A DNA stretch of 64,000 nt, from NCBI GenBank assembly GCA_012295275.1, contig CM022671.1:32739927-32803926 (forward strand), written 5' to 3'. Below the pieces are notes generated by a model, which searched no databases, was not told the DNA's origin, and saw nothing but the letters and a program-made list of their open reading frames with translations. The stretch comes from Chrysomallon squamiferum (Eukaryota > Mollusca > Gastropoda > Neomphalida > Peltospiridae). A program made the position numbers and the translations under genes. Positions 24,125-36,816 of this stretch are shown here, piece after piece (the stretch's first letter is position 1; the number at the start of each line of letters is the position of its first letter).

Positions 24125-24579
24125 TTTCAGCTTTCTGGATAAAAAATACTGAGTGTGGTAGACAAATGTTCAAATAAATAAATAAATAAATAAATATACA
24201 GCCTCTTCATTAGAATACACACATAAAACAAAATAAAAATATACACATAAACAGATATCAAGGCTAGAGTAGTTGGTGGTCAATTAAATATCGTGATAAT
24301 AATCATAACAACACTACTACTACTACTACTACTACAGCTGATGCTGCTGCTACTACTACTACTACTACTAAAAATAATAATACGAAGAAGAAGAACAAGG
24401 AGGTTGACAAAGTAACGGTACAGTTTTCTAATAGTATCGCAACGGACAATACATCAAATCAACATGTAAAAAAACAGTGTAAACTAAAAGAAAAACACTA
24501 TCAGAACACCACTCTCCTGTGGAAGAAAGAAATGAAAACAGATGTAAGCTGCGAGACGCAGAATAAAAACCACACTTAC

Positions 24580-24654
24580 TTTATCACGACAATGTCGTTC
24601 TGGGATCTGGATGTGGAATTTCTAGCATAGAATGTAGAGATGATTAACTTTATA
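24580..24654 (-). promoter_or_regulatory. L24 TATA box and 5' UTR exon
   Basis: TATAAA at 24654-24649; donor GTAAGT after 24580. Nearly identical to the L20 and L31 promoters although the gene body is frameshifted. Confidence 0.7.
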
Positions 24655-26119
24655 GTCTTACACTACAATACGAAATTTCTATTACAGTTGAAGAATTAAT
24701 CGACCAAAACAGCTATTTCATATAATGCTATCATGCTTATCACGCTCCAAACTAAATAGTAAATTACATTTATCGAAATATAAAATTGTACACAAAAAAT
24801 GGTTAAAAGCATTGTTTTCGGAAATAAAGTATTCTGTTTTTCACATAATTATTATATTATGTTCGTCTCTCTGAAGCTAAACTGATAGCACCACAGACGG
24901 CAATGAGATCATTTCTAAATTTCTACATTGAAAGTTTTTGTTGCAAATAATGAATTTATTTTTGAAATAGCAGTTTTTACTGATTTAGTTTCATTTTCAT
25001 AATTAATTCTTCATAAAAAAATCATAACATCTCTCCAAACAGAAATAATATATATAAATGAAATATATTTTATCGAAATCCTTAATGATTCAAAACCATG
25101 TATATAAAAATTTTTTGGAAATTTGTATATGCATTTTCGAACATTGGGCTGTAAACGCTTTTACAATTCATTTTTTTAAAAAAATAGAACATTTTCGCTT
25201 GATTATGCATCTGTTTCTATAGGTTACTAAATACATTTGAAAAGCATTTTCGCCTGAATGGTTCTTTAAATTTGTACATTAAATACTGACATCGAATACT
25301 TAAGCCAGAATTTTTTCGCCCAAACATCACGATGCAAAGACTCTTTTGTGAGACGAAAACAGATTCTGAAAAATGATAGACGAATTCTGAACTGCAAATT
25401 CGTTGTTTCTTCAACTTTTAGCAGGCTGTAACGTTCTGAAAAAACCTAAATCACAGCAGCCATTGGATGATACGAGAAAGTTAGTAGATGTGATTTCAGG
25501 AATGTGGAATATGTTTCTCGCTCATGAACATAGTACAGATTACTGCGAAATGTTTGCTTAATTTTTGATGCACTGTCCAATGTGAAAACAAATTTTAATT
25601 GATCAATATACATACTCGTTGTATCTGTATTTTAATGAATTACTGACCATTTTGTACGTAATTACTCCATTTAGGCTCAATATTCTATAAAATGTATCAA
25701 ATTACACAAAAAGTAATAATTGGAATGACTTTTAAAAGCAATTATATCATTCACAAGGTTTATTTCTCTAAATGTTTCACGTTCAAAATACTCTAAATAT
25801 TTCTTAATCAAAAATTTATTAAAAGTAGTTCAGTATTTTTGAAAATGTATTATTATTATTATTATTATTATCATTATTATTATTATAGTTGTCGCTCTAG
25901 TTTCCATTGCTACTGACAACAATAACAATAATAATTGTCTAGTTGGAGAAAGTCAAGAACATCTTGTTTCTATGTCTTTTCCTTAGAATTAATCACTATC
26001 GATCATCTTAGTAGAAAAAAACAACAACAAAAAAAACTGTTGGATTTGCTCAACTTTGTATTACATTTTTCATCAATGAAATTGAAACGAGGGAATAACA
26101 ATAGAACAGTATGAAGCAG
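24655..26119. other. Upstream region of L24 and 3' flank of L27
   Basis: No gene. Contains a shortened version of the unit spacer (TCTGAAGCTAAACTGATAGC block near 24875), lacking the Tc1 relic. An ATT tract lies at 25848-25885. Confidence 0.5.
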
Positions 26120-26129
26120 TTTCAGATAT

Positions 26130-26350
26130 TTATTTACGTTTCAAAGTGGTACTTGTCTTTATGACTTGTAGAAGCATCTATGGAGTTGTTTTATCTATGG
26201 TTAGTGTACTGCAATAATGAGATGAGAACGAAGTACTAAATATGTGTATTTATAACGTAGAAATTATTTTGAAGTATGTAATAATTATAACATGTATTGA
26301 ACTTTCATAACATAAATGGAGTTGTTTTATCTATGGTTAGTGTACCGGAA
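26130..26350 (-). repeat. Rearranged exon 4/intron 3 block downstream of L27
   Basis: The block TGGAGTTGTTTTATCTATGG occurs twice (about 26180 and 26318). Between the copies lies sequence that in other units belongs to intron 3 (CTGCAATAATGAGATGA...CATAACATAAA). A local rearrangement has moved intron sequence into the former 3' exon. Confidence 0.65.
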
Positions 26351-26379
26351 CACTAAAACATACTTTATCCTTGTCTTCA

Positions 26380-26944
26380 TCAGTGGTGAAATCCTCGGGG
26401 GCCACGCTTCTCTCTGTAGTAATCTTAAAGTAATATAAATTTAAATGGGTCAGTTCAGAGACAAACACATTACATATGACTAAATAAATAAATAAATAAA
26501 TATAATTTTATAGATACATACATATTCATTAATGTATGCAGACACACACATACATAAGTACATACATACAATCAAACGGATACATAAACATGGATACATA
26601 CAAACATACATACATATAGATGAACATATATATATATATATACATAAAATAAACATATCATATTTTTATAACTACTTTCATATGAACGAATGGTACTATT
26701 TTACTATCGTGGTACCATCATCATCTCTTTTGTGAACTTCTGAACGCGTTTCCCTGTCTATAATTTCATTTTCTACTTCATCTTCGTCACCATCCTCTCC
26801 AGCATCACGTTTGTCTGTGACTTTGCCAGGATCAATTGCATGGACCAAGTCTTTCTCAGTTAGGGTCCGTTCGCTATCGTCTTCCTTAGCGTTAGTGAAA
26901 ACAACAGCTACAGTTAACACCACCACGAGGAACAGTAGCTTCAT
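26380..26944 (-). CDS. L27: secreted peptide precursor, group III, exons 3 and 4 fused
   Basis: Exon 2 is 26944-26716 (76 codons): signal peptide identical to L31, acidic propeptide, RETR, then SEVHKRDDD. The next exon starts at 26423 with the usual acceptor and phase and encodes YYREKRGPRGFHH before TGA (26382-26380), giving about 90 aa. A deletion has joined the start of exon 3 directly to the exon 4 sequence that in L20/L24/L31 follows the acceptor (the TTATCACCACTGATG region), so intron 3 and most of exon 3 are gone. The fused frame still ends at the same TGA as the other group III copies. The promoter is intact. This would be the shortest product in the array; whether it is functional is unknown. 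Confidence 0.62.
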
Positions 26945-27136
26945 GTTCAGCTTTCTGTCTAAAAAATACTGAGTGTGGTAGACAAATGTTCAAATAACAA
27001 AAATAAGTAAATAAATAAATATACAGGCTCTTTGTTAGAATACACACATAAAACAATATAAAAATATACACATAAACAGATATCTAGGCTAGAGTAGTTC
27101 ATGGTCAATTAAATATCGTGATAATAATCATAATAA

Positions 27137-27187
<51 letters not shown>

Positions 27188-27428
27188 AGCTGCTGCTGCT
27201 GCTGCTACTACTAGTACTAAAAATAATAATACGAAGAAGAAGAAGAAGGAGGTTGACGAAGTAACGGTACAGTTTTCTAATAGTATCGCAACGGACAATA
27301 CATCAAATCAACATGTAAACAACAGTGTAAACTAAAAGAAAAACACTATCAGAACACCACTCTCCTGTGGAAGAAAGAAATGAAAACAGATGTAAAGCTG
27401 CGAGACGCAGAATAAAAACCACACTTAC

Positions 27429-27503
27429 TTTATCACGACAATGTCGTTCTGGGATGTGGATGTGGAATTTCTAGCATAGAATGTAGAGATGATTAACTTT
27501 ATA
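27429..27503 (-). promoter_or_regulatory. L27 TATA box and 5' UTR exon
   Basis: TATAAA at 27503-27498 and donor GTAAGT after 27429; the 75-base block matches L20 and L31. Confidence 0.72.
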
Positions 27504-28822
27504 GTCTTACACTACAATACGAAATTTCTATTACATCTGAAGAATTAATCGACCAAAACAGCTATTTCATATAATGCTATCATGCTTATCATGCTCCAAA
27601 TCGAATAGTAAATTACATTTATGGAAATATAAAATTGTACACAAAAGATGGTTAAAAAATTGTTTTCAGAAATAAGGTATTCTGTTTATGACATAATTAT
27701 TACTATTGTGTTTGTCTATCTGAAGCTAAACTGACAGCACCACAGATGGCAATGAGATTATTCTTTTTCTAAATTTCTACTGAAAGCTTTTTGTTGCAAA
27801 TAATGAATAGATTTTGAAATGGTAGTAAAAAATCGAATCTATGTTGTTACTGATTTAGTTTCATTTTCATACTATTAATTACTTCATAATGATCTGTAAT
27901 TAAAAATCATAACAGCCGACTTGACAGAATATATATATATAATTTTTTAAAAACAAACTTGAATTCTTAATGATTCATCTCTATTGCACCAAGTAAATAA
28001 AAATAATTTTTTGAAATTTGTATATGCATGTTTTCCGAACATTGGGCTGTAAACGCTTTTACATTTCATTAAAGATGTAGAGATTTATAATAAGTATAAA
28101 AAATAGAACTCATTAGCATCTGTTTCTATTGGTTACTAAATACATTTGAAACGCATTTTCGCCTGAATGGGTAATTAAATTTGTACATTAAATACTCGAC
28201 ATCGAATACTGAAATGTAAGCCAGAATCAGCTACCAGCTAATTCATACCTACGCCCAAACATCATGATGCAAAGACACTTTTGTGAGAGAAAAATAAAAC
28301 AGATAATGAATAAATGATAGACGAATTCTGAACTGTAATATTCGTTGTTTCTTCTACTTTGATATTTATTTATTTGTTTATTTTATTTGTAAACTGGTTT
28401 ATCTGTTTATGTTAGAAACCTAGATCTTTGAACATTGACCAAAACCTGTTTTCCTCTTGACATTTATTCCTTGTACTTCTTTTCACGTCATCCTTCTATT
28501 TCATTGTTATTTCCCTTGACCAAACATTTTCTACTATATACTTAAGCAAAAAGTTTTTGTAAATCACTGTTGCTTCGAAACAAATTAAAATAGGAGTGAT
28601 AAAATTTGGTAATATGTTAGCTGCATCTGCTATTTGTCACATCGCACGCCGCTATGTCTACTGCACGTGCAAACGCGGTGCGCTCGTGCTGTCCCCAGAA
28701 GCGCGTGCAATACGGACGTATTGAAATCACATTCTGATGCACTGACCCAACATTACCCAAAAACAAAAGTAAGAATTTATCCTGTTATAATAGGTCGCTG
28801 TCCAGGCTTAATGGAAAATTAA
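27504..28822. other. Upstream region of L27
   Basis: No gene. Closely matches 31657-33009 and 20671-21841. A 62-codon ORF at 28634-28822 recurs at 32821-33009 only because the DNA is duplicated. Confidence 0.55.
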
Positions 28823-28975
28823 CGTCATGAAGCACTGGGACGGCTTAACGCCGGCCAACACGTACAAGATATCGCTCAATACTTTAGTGTTCGTGTCAGC
28901 ACCATATGAAGATTCCGTCAACGGGTACCCCAAACTGGGCAAGTGCAAGATCGACCATGTTCTTCCAAGGGATGA
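28823..28975 (+). mobile_element. Tc1/mariner transposase relic, copy 2
   Basis: Encodes RHEALGRLNAGQHVQDIAQ then FSVRVSTI, and TGQVQDRPCSSKG followed by stops. It is the best preserved of the three HTH relics and is embedded in the repeated spacer. Confidence 0.68.
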
Positions 28976-29890
28976 TAGCTATCTAGTGACGTCGTCTTGG
29001 ATTAATTGGATAGCACAATATCTCATCTCTTTATATTTGGCTTGATGGACGCAACTCAAGTAAATAAGAATTTATGCTCTTGGAGAAGGTAGGGTTTCTT
29101 TAATAATACGATGAGACTGAAAGAATAAAATTCTTGTCAAGTAGAATCAGAAAAGATTATCAGTGGATAGAATTACTGAATTAAAGATCCCGAATTAAAG
29201 TGAGGAGAAAATTGAATAAAATGCCTTCTACTGAGAGGAAACAGACAATTACTTATCTAAGACTGTATTTGTGATGAAGGGGAAAATATGTCCAGTCTTA
29301 CTATGAGCAGGTCTCTCAAATAATTTGATATTTCCGATAGGTTTGTGGAAGAAAGTTCAGTGTCAAAAAAGAATACTGCAGATGGAAAGAAATGTACTGA
29401 CGTCAAGGGCAAGGACCCTTAGTTTTTTCATGATTAACGGAATGAAATGAATTATAGATTATCGAGGAAACTACTGGTTATTAATTTTTATTTATTTTTT
29501 TATTTGTTTTATTAAACTTTAAGGACTGTAAATTATTTAATTTGATTACTAAAGGTACATTTTTGAAAAATTTGCAGCATTAAGTATTAATAACAATGAA
29601 ACCGTTATTATCTGATTAAATCAAATGATACACATAATTTGAGAAGAAACAGCCTTTTGGCAAGGAGTTTCGAATTTTAGAAATGACAAAATTCAACGGT
29701 TACATTCATTAAATGTTATTATCTAGTTAAAAAAGGTCAAGAACATCTTGTTTCTATGTCTTTTCCTTAGTATTAAGCATTATCGATCATCTTAGTAGCA
29801 AACAAAACAACAAAAAGATAAACTATTTGATTTGCTCAACTTTGTCTTACATTTTTCATCAATGAAATTAAAACGAGGAAATAACAATAG
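28976..29890. other. Intergenic repeated segment
   Basis: No gene; near-identical to 33170-33740 and 21990-22830. Confidence 0.6.
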
Positions 29891-30029
29891 AACAGTATGA
29901 AGCAGTTTCAGATATTTATTTACGTTTCAAAGTGATACTTGTCTTTATGACTTGTAGAAGTATCTATGCAGTTCTTTTTTCTATGGTTAGTGTACCGGAA
30001 CACTAAAACATACTTGATCCTTTTTTTCA

Positions 30030-30718
30030 TCAGTGGTGATAATTTCTGAAAATAAATGGAATGATGACTGTTTAATTATTTTTTAAATCCTTGTTGTAAT
30101 TAAACACAAACAATGTCCAAAAATTTCTGTCTGTTACTCAGTTGTCTCTGTGAATCTATCATTCCTATCTATCTACTTTGTATTTTTGTCAGTATCGTCA
30201 CCTGTCTCCATACCTGTAATTCAGGCTGCAATAATGAGATGACAAGGAAGTACTAAATATGTGTATTTATAACGTAGAAATTATTTTTGAAGTATGTAAT
30301 AATTATAACATGTATTGGAACGTTCGTAACATAAATAAATGCTCAGAAACAAAACAATAAAAGAAATGAAGGCAACAATATTAGTAAAATAAATTTAAAA
30401 CATCACAGATGTAAAACCAAATTAAGAAAAAAGGAAATAAAAATAACTTACTTCTTGTGGAATCTACGCCAGCCGTCATCTCTGTCATGATAATAGTCAC
30501 GATCGTCATGTCTTCGATCATCATGTCCATGTTCCCTTCTGTAGTAATCTTAAAGTAATATAAATTTAAATTCAGAGACAAACACATTACATATGAGTAA
30601 ATAAATAAATATAATTTTATAGATACATACATATTCATTAATGCATGCAGACACACACGCACACACACATAAATATACATGTACAAACACACATAAGTGC
30701 ATACATACATATAGATGT

Positions 30719-30759
<41 letters not shown>

Positions 30760-31071
30760 GTTACATACAATAAACCTATCATATTTTTATAACTACTTTC
30801 ATATGAACGAATAGTACTATTTTACTATTGTAGTACCATCATCGTGTCTTTTGTGAACTTCTGAACGCGTTTCCCTGTCTATAATTTCATTTTCTACTTC
30901 ATCTTCGTCACCATCCTCTCCAGCATCACGTTTCTCAGTGACTTTGTCGTCATCATCAACATCAGCAAGGTACGCGTCTTTCTCAGTTATAGACCGTTCG
31001 CTATCGTCTTCCTTAGCGTTAGTGAAAACAACAGCTACAGTTAACACAACCACGAGGAACAGTAGCTTCAT
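30030..31071 (-). CDS. L31: secreted peptide precursor, group III, His/Asp/Arg/Tyr-rich
   Basis: Exon 2 is 31071-30837 (78 codons): signal peptide MKLLFLVVVLTVAVVFTNA, a propeptide with about 23 Asp/Glu against 7 Lys/Arg, RETR, SEVHKRHDD. Exon 3 is 30548-30452 (97 nt, phase 1 to 2) and encodes YYRREHGHDDRRHDDRDYYH then DRDDGWRRFHKK. Exon 4 starts at 30045 and stops four codons later (TGA 30032-30030), giving about 115 aa. Beyond the stop, exon 4 still shows out-of-frame similarity to group II exon 4 (KYVLVFRY, and HRYFYK in another frame), so the early stop is derived. The mature tail is a near-neutral polyampholyte with five His, unlike the strongly basic group II tails. This is the cleanest intact group III copy. 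Secreted; function not recognised; metal binding is only a guess. Confidence 0.75.
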
Positions 31072-31581
31072 GTTCAGCTTTCTGGCTAAAAAATACTGAG
31101 TGTGGTAGACAAATGTTCAAATAAATAAATAAATAAATAAATAAACAGCCTCTTCATTAGAATACACACATAAAACAAAATACAAAAAATACATATAAAC
31201 AGATATATAGGCTAGAGTAGTTCGTGGTCAATTAAATATCGTGATAATAATCATAATAACATTACTACTACTACTACTACAGCTGATGCTGCTGCTACTA
31301 CTACTACTACTACTAGTACTACTACTAGTACTACTACTACAGCTGGTGCTGCTGCTACTACTACTACTACTAAAAATAATAATACGAAGAAGAAGAAGAA
31401 GGAGGTTGACAAAGTAACGGTACAGTTTTCTAATAGTATCGCAACGGACAATACATCAAATCAACATGTAAAAAACAGTGTAAACTAAAACAAAAACACT
31501 ATCAGAACACCACTCTCCTGTGGAAGAAAGAAATGAAAACAGATGTAAAGCTGCGAGACGCAGAATAAAAACCACACTTAC

Positions 31582-31656
31582 TTTATCACGACAATGTCGT
31601 TCTGGGATGTGGATGTGGAATTTCTAGCATAGAATGTAGAGATGATTAACTTTATA
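31582..31656 (-). promoter_or_regulatory. L31 TATA box and 5' UTR exon
   Basis: TATAAA at 31656-31651; non-coding exon ends at 31582 before GTAAGT. The exon 2 acceptor (TTTTTTAG) lies at about 31086, followed by CCAGAAAGCTGAAC directly before the ATG. Confidence 0.73.
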
Positions 31657-33009
31657 GTCTTACACTACAATACGAAATTTCTATTACAGTTGAAGAATTA
31701 ATCGACCAAAACAGCTAGATGAAAGCATATCATGCTCCAAACTAAATAGTAAATGATTGCTTTTATCGAAATATAAAATTGTACACAAAAGATGGTTAAA
31801 AACATTGTTTTCAGAAATAAAGTATTCTGTTTTTCACATAATTATTACTATTGTGTTTGTCTCTCTGAAGCTAAACTGATAGCACCACAGATGGCAATGA
31901 GATCATTCTTTTTCTAAATTTCTACTGAAAGCTTTTTGTTGCACATAATGAATAGATTTTGAAATGGTAGTAAAAAATCGAATCTATGTTGTTACTGATT
32001 TAGTTTCATTTTCATACTATTAATTACTTCATAATGATCTGTAATTAAAAATCATAACGGCCGACTTGACAGAATATATATATATATATATATATATATA
32101 AGAATATATATATATATATATAATTTTTAAAAACAAACTTGAATCCTTAATGATTCATCTCTATTTCACCATGTATATAAAAAATGTTTTTGGAAATTTG
32201 TATATGCATGTGTTCCGAACACTGGGCTGTAAACGCTTTTACATTTCATTAAAGATGTATAGATTTATAATAATTATAAAAAATAGAACTCATTAGCATC
32301 TGTTTCTATTGGTTACTAAATACATTTGAAAAGCATTTTCGCCTGAATGGGTCTTTAAATTTGTACATTAAATACTCGACATCGAATACTGAAATGTAAG
32401 CCAGAATCAGCTACCAGCTAATTCATACCTACGCCCAAACATCATGATGCAAAGACACTTTTGTGAGAGAAAAATAAAACAGATAATGAATAAATGATAG
32501 ACGAATTCTGAACTGTAATATTCGTTCTTACTTCTACTTTGATATTTATTTATTTGTTCATTTTATTTGTAAACTGTTTTATTTGTTTGTTAGAAACCTA
32601 GATCTTTGAACATTGACCAAAACCTGTTTTCCTCTTGACATTTATTCATTATACTTCTTTTCACGTCATCCTACTATTTCATTGTTATTTCCCTTGACCA
32701 AACACTTTCTACTATATACTTAAGCAAAAAGTTTAGCAAGTTTTTGTAAATGACTGTTGCTTCGAAACAAATTAAAATAGGAGTGATAAAATTTGGTAAT
32801 ATGTTAGCTGCATCTGCTATTTGTCATATCGCACGCCGCTATGTCTACTGCACGTGCAATCGCGGTGCGCTCGTGCTGTCCGCAGAAGCGCGTGCAATAC
32901 GGACGTACTGAAATCACATTCTGATGCACTGACCGAACACTATCCAAAAACAAATGTAAGAATTTATCCTGTTATAATAGGTCGCTGTCCAGGCTTAATG
33001 GAAAATTAA
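31657..33009. other. Upstream region of L31
   Basis: No gene. Duplicate of the L27 upstream region with an expanded TA tract (about 32073-32122). Confidence 0.55.
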
Positions 33010-33165
33010 CGTCATGAAGCACTGGGACGGCTTAACGCCGGCCAACACGTACAAGATATCGCTCAGTACTTTAGTGTTCGTGTCAGCACCATATCAAGAT
33101 TCCGTCAAAGTACATCAAACTGGGCAAGTGCAAGATCAACCATGTTCTTCCAAGGGATGATAGCT
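33010..33165 (+). mobile_element. Tc1/mariner transposase relic, copy 3
   Basis: The same HTH relic as at 28823, with a small deletion after ISRFRQ that shifts the frame. Co-duplicated with its host spacer. Confidence 0.65.
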
Positions 33166-34982
33166 ATCTAGTGACGTCATCTCGGATTAATTGGATAGCA
33201 CAATATCTCATCTCTATATTTGGCTTGATGGACGCAACTCAAGTAAATAAGAATTTATGCTCTTGGAGAAGGTAGGGTTTCTTTAATAATACGATGAAAC
33301 TGAAAGAATAAAATTCTTATCAAGTACAATCAGGAAAGATTATCAGTGGTCAGAAATACTGAATTAAAGATCTTGAATTAAAGGAAGGAGAAATTTGAAT
33401 AAAATGCCTTCTAGTGAGAGGAAACAGACAATTACTTTTCTAAGACTGTATTTGTGATGAAGGGGAAAATATGTCCAGTCATACTAGGAGCAGGTCTCTC
33501 AAATAATTTGATATTTCCGATGGGTTTGTGGAAGAAAGTTCAGTGTCAAAGAAGAATACTGCAGATTGAAAGAAACGTACTGACGTCAAGGTCAAGGACC
33601 CTTATTGTTTCATGATTAACGGAATGAAATGAATTATAGATTATCGAGAAAACTGTAATGGTTATTAATTTTTATTAATTTTTGTATTTGTTTTATTAAA
33701 CTTTAAGGACTGTAAATTATTTAATTTGATTACTAAATGTACATTTTTGAAAAATTCTGAACTTTGTCAGGCCTTTCATTTCTTCCTATTTACTTATTTA
33801 TTTTCATTGTGAGTGTGAAAAAAAAAGTATCTCTGTTTCATATGTTTTTAAGAAATACTTTATTATTAAATTAGTCCAATACTTTGTTGCTTTTTTTTTT
33901 TTCTTGATCAGTATTACGAGTGTACGAATCCGATTCAAAATATTTTTCTCGCTCATGAAAATAGTACAGATTACTGCCAAATGTTTCCTTAATTGTTGAT
34001 GCACTGTCCAATGTGAAAACAAATTTTAATTGATCAATATACATATTCGTTGTATCTGTATTTTAATGAGTTACTGACACAGTTTGTACGTAATCACTCC
34101 ATTTAGGCTCAGTATTCTATAAAATGTATCAAGTTACACAAAAAGTAATAATTGGAATGACTTTTAAAAGCAATTATATCATTCACAAGATTGATTTCTC
34201 TAAATGTTTCACGTTCAAAATACTCAAAATATTTCTTAATCAAAACTTTATTAAAAGTAGTTCAGTATTCTTCAAAATGTATTATTATTATTATTATAGT
34301 TGTCGCTCAGGTTTTCATTGCTACTGACAACAATAATTTATTATGAACACTGTTTAAAATAAGACGATAGGATTTGTCCTCCTAATGTACGGACATATTC
34401 ATCAACATTTACGTCTTCGAAGGCTGAAATACTGGGAGAACTTCCACATATTCTCCAAAACTTGCCTCATCTAATTAAGATCTATTCAAAACTTACTCGA
34501 AGAATAAAACAGCATAAGAAATTGTAAAAGACAAAATTAAATTATCTGTATTTTTTTCTTCAAACACCAAACAGATTTGTAGATTGAGTATTAAAAAACA
34601 TGTAAATAATTTGCAGCAAGTAAATATTAATAACTACGAAACCGTTATTATCTGATTAAATCAAATGATACACATAATTTGAGAAGAAATCGCGTTTTGG
34701 CAAGGCGTTTCGAATTTTGGAAATGACAAACTTCAACGGTTACATTCATTAAATGTTATTATCTAGTTGGAAAAGGTTAAGAACATCTTGTTTCTATGTA
34801 TTTTCCTTAGTATTAAGCATTATCGATCATCTTAGCAGAAAAAAAAAAAAAAAAAAAAAACTATTAGATTTGCTCAACATTGTATTACATTTTTCATCAA
34901 TGAAACTAAAACGAGGGAAGAACAATAGAACAGCATGAAGCAGTTTCAAATCTTTATTTTCTTTTCAAGGTGATACTTGTAT
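33166..34982. other. Intergenic repeated segment
   Basis: No gene. About 33770-34330 resembles 25540-25910 and 39230-40010, including an ATT tract with TAGTTGTCGCTC (34279-34310). Confidence 0.5.
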
Positions 34983-35826
34983 TTATTTCCTGTAGAAGTA
35001 TCTATGCACGTATATTGTTCCTCGACTTCTTTTGTAATGCGAATACACATAGTGTCTTCGACCTTTTTTCAGTGTTGCCATTCGATGACGTGGTAGATAA
35101 GCTCTGAAAATAAAATTAGAATGATCACTGTTTAATTATTTATTAAATCCTTGTTATAATTAAACACAAACAATATCCAAGAATTTCTGTCTGTTACTCA
35201 ATTGTCTCTGTGAATCTATCATACCTATCTATCTACTTTGTATTTTTGTCAGTATCGTCACCTGTCTCCATACCTGTAATTCAGGCTGCAATAATGAGAT
35301 GACAACGAAGTATTGAATATGTGTATTTATAACGTAAAAATTATTTTTGAAGTATGTAATAATTATAACACATATTGCAATGTTTATATCATAAATAAAT
35401 GCCAATAAAACCAGCAAGAACACAATAATAAAAGAAATGAAACCAATAATAATAGTAAAATAATACTAAAATATCAGAGAAGCAACAAACACACACGCAC
35501 GTGCGCACACACGCACACAAACACGTCGAAAAAAAAGATAAAGAAAAGAAAAAAGAAAGAACTTACCGCATTCCATGTCCCCTATAAGCAGGAATAATCT
35601 TGAGGAAGTGGTGCCTACTGAATTGCTTCAGTGCAGCACAGTAACCTCCCGCTTTATTCCTTTGTATCACCACATACCTGATTCGGTGGCCATGTAGCAA
35701 TCTGTAGAAAACTTAAAACAAAACAGATTAACATTATTAAATAAATTTAGAAATAAACAATAATTAAATACGTTATTTCAAGATATTCACACATTATGCA
35801 GATTGCGGCACACACACAGAGACATA

Positions 35827-35862
<36 letters not shown>

Positions 35863-36312
35863 TGTGAGTGTACATATATATAATATACATTAATTGATGC
35901 AAACATATTAAAAACATACATGTCTACATGCATATATACATAAGTACATACCAACAATGAGACATACACACACACACACACACACATATACATACATACA
36001 TACACACTTACACACACAGAAACATACATACAATAAACCTATTATATTTTTATAACTATTTTCATATGAACGAAGTTAGACTATTTTATTATTTATGGTA
36101 CCTTTTCTGTTGGAGTTTGATCGCGTTTCCCTGTCTATAATTTCATTTTCACCATCCTCTCCAGCATCACGTTTCTCAGTGACTTTGTCATCATCATCAA
36201 CATCAGCAGGGTACGCGTCTTTCTCAGTCAGGAAGCTTTCTGTATCGTCTTCCTTAGCGTTAGTGAAAACAACAGCTACAGTTAACACCACCACGAGGAA
36301 CAGTAGCTTCAT
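34983..36312 (-). CDS. L36: secreted basic peptide precursor, group II
   Basis: Exon 2 is 36312-36102 (70 codons): group signal peptide, acidic propeptide shortened in the GEDG...NEIID part, RETR, SNSNRK. Exon 3 is 35711-35567 (145 nt, one codon longer than L42) and encodes FYRLLHGHRIRYVV and the family motif GGYCAALKQF. Exon 4 is 35103-34983 (two codons shorter than L42) and encodes AYLPRHRMATLKKGRRHY and a HRYFYRK end. The product is about 158 aa. Indels relative to L42 are all multiples of three and both junction phases are conserved, which argues for selection on the protein. Exons 3 and 4 have roughly 20 Lys/Arg and no Asp/Glu. One Cys only. Confidence 0.77.
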
Positions 36313-36741
36313 GTTCAGCTTTCTGGCTAAATGAGACGAAAGTAATGAGCGTAGTAGACAGATGTTCAAATAAATAAATAAGTAAATATATAGCTACGTC
36401 ATTAGAATATGTATATTAAATAAAAATATACACGTAAACAGATACCACAGCAGTTGGTGGTCAATAGAACATCGTTATTTATAATAATAATAATAATGAT
36501 GATGATGATGATGATGATGATGATAATAATAATAATAATAATGATGATGATAATAATAATAAGAAGAAGAAGAAGAAGAAAAAGAAACAGTACAGATTTC
36601 TAATAGTACAAAAAAAAATGGACAATATATCAAATCAGTATATGTATATATGAACTAACCATCAGAACACCAATCTCCTCGCAAGAAAAGAAACTAAAAA
36701 ATGTGAAAAGTTGCGAGACGCAGAATACAAACCTAACTTAC

Positions 36742-36816
36742 GTTATCACGATAATGTCGTTTTGAGATTTAGATCTGGAATTTCTGGGATACCATGCAGA
36801 GATTATGATTTTTATA
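36742..36816 (-). promoter_or_regulatory. L36 TATA box and 5' UTR exon
   Basis: TATAAA at 36816-36811; exon ends at 36742 with donor GTAAGT. More diverged from the group III promoters but alignable throughout (CGACATTATCGTGATAAC before the donor). Confidence 0.68.

Noticed and set aside
28634-28822. 62-codon ORF repeated at 32821-33009
   Set aside because: Conserved because the spacer was duplicated; the homologous region at 21.8 kb is not open in the same way and no domain is recognisable.
30381-30782. 133-codon minus-strand ORF across L31 intron 2 and exon 3
   Set aside because: It reads exon 3 in a frame that is not conserved in the other copies and runs through a TA/CA-rich intron.
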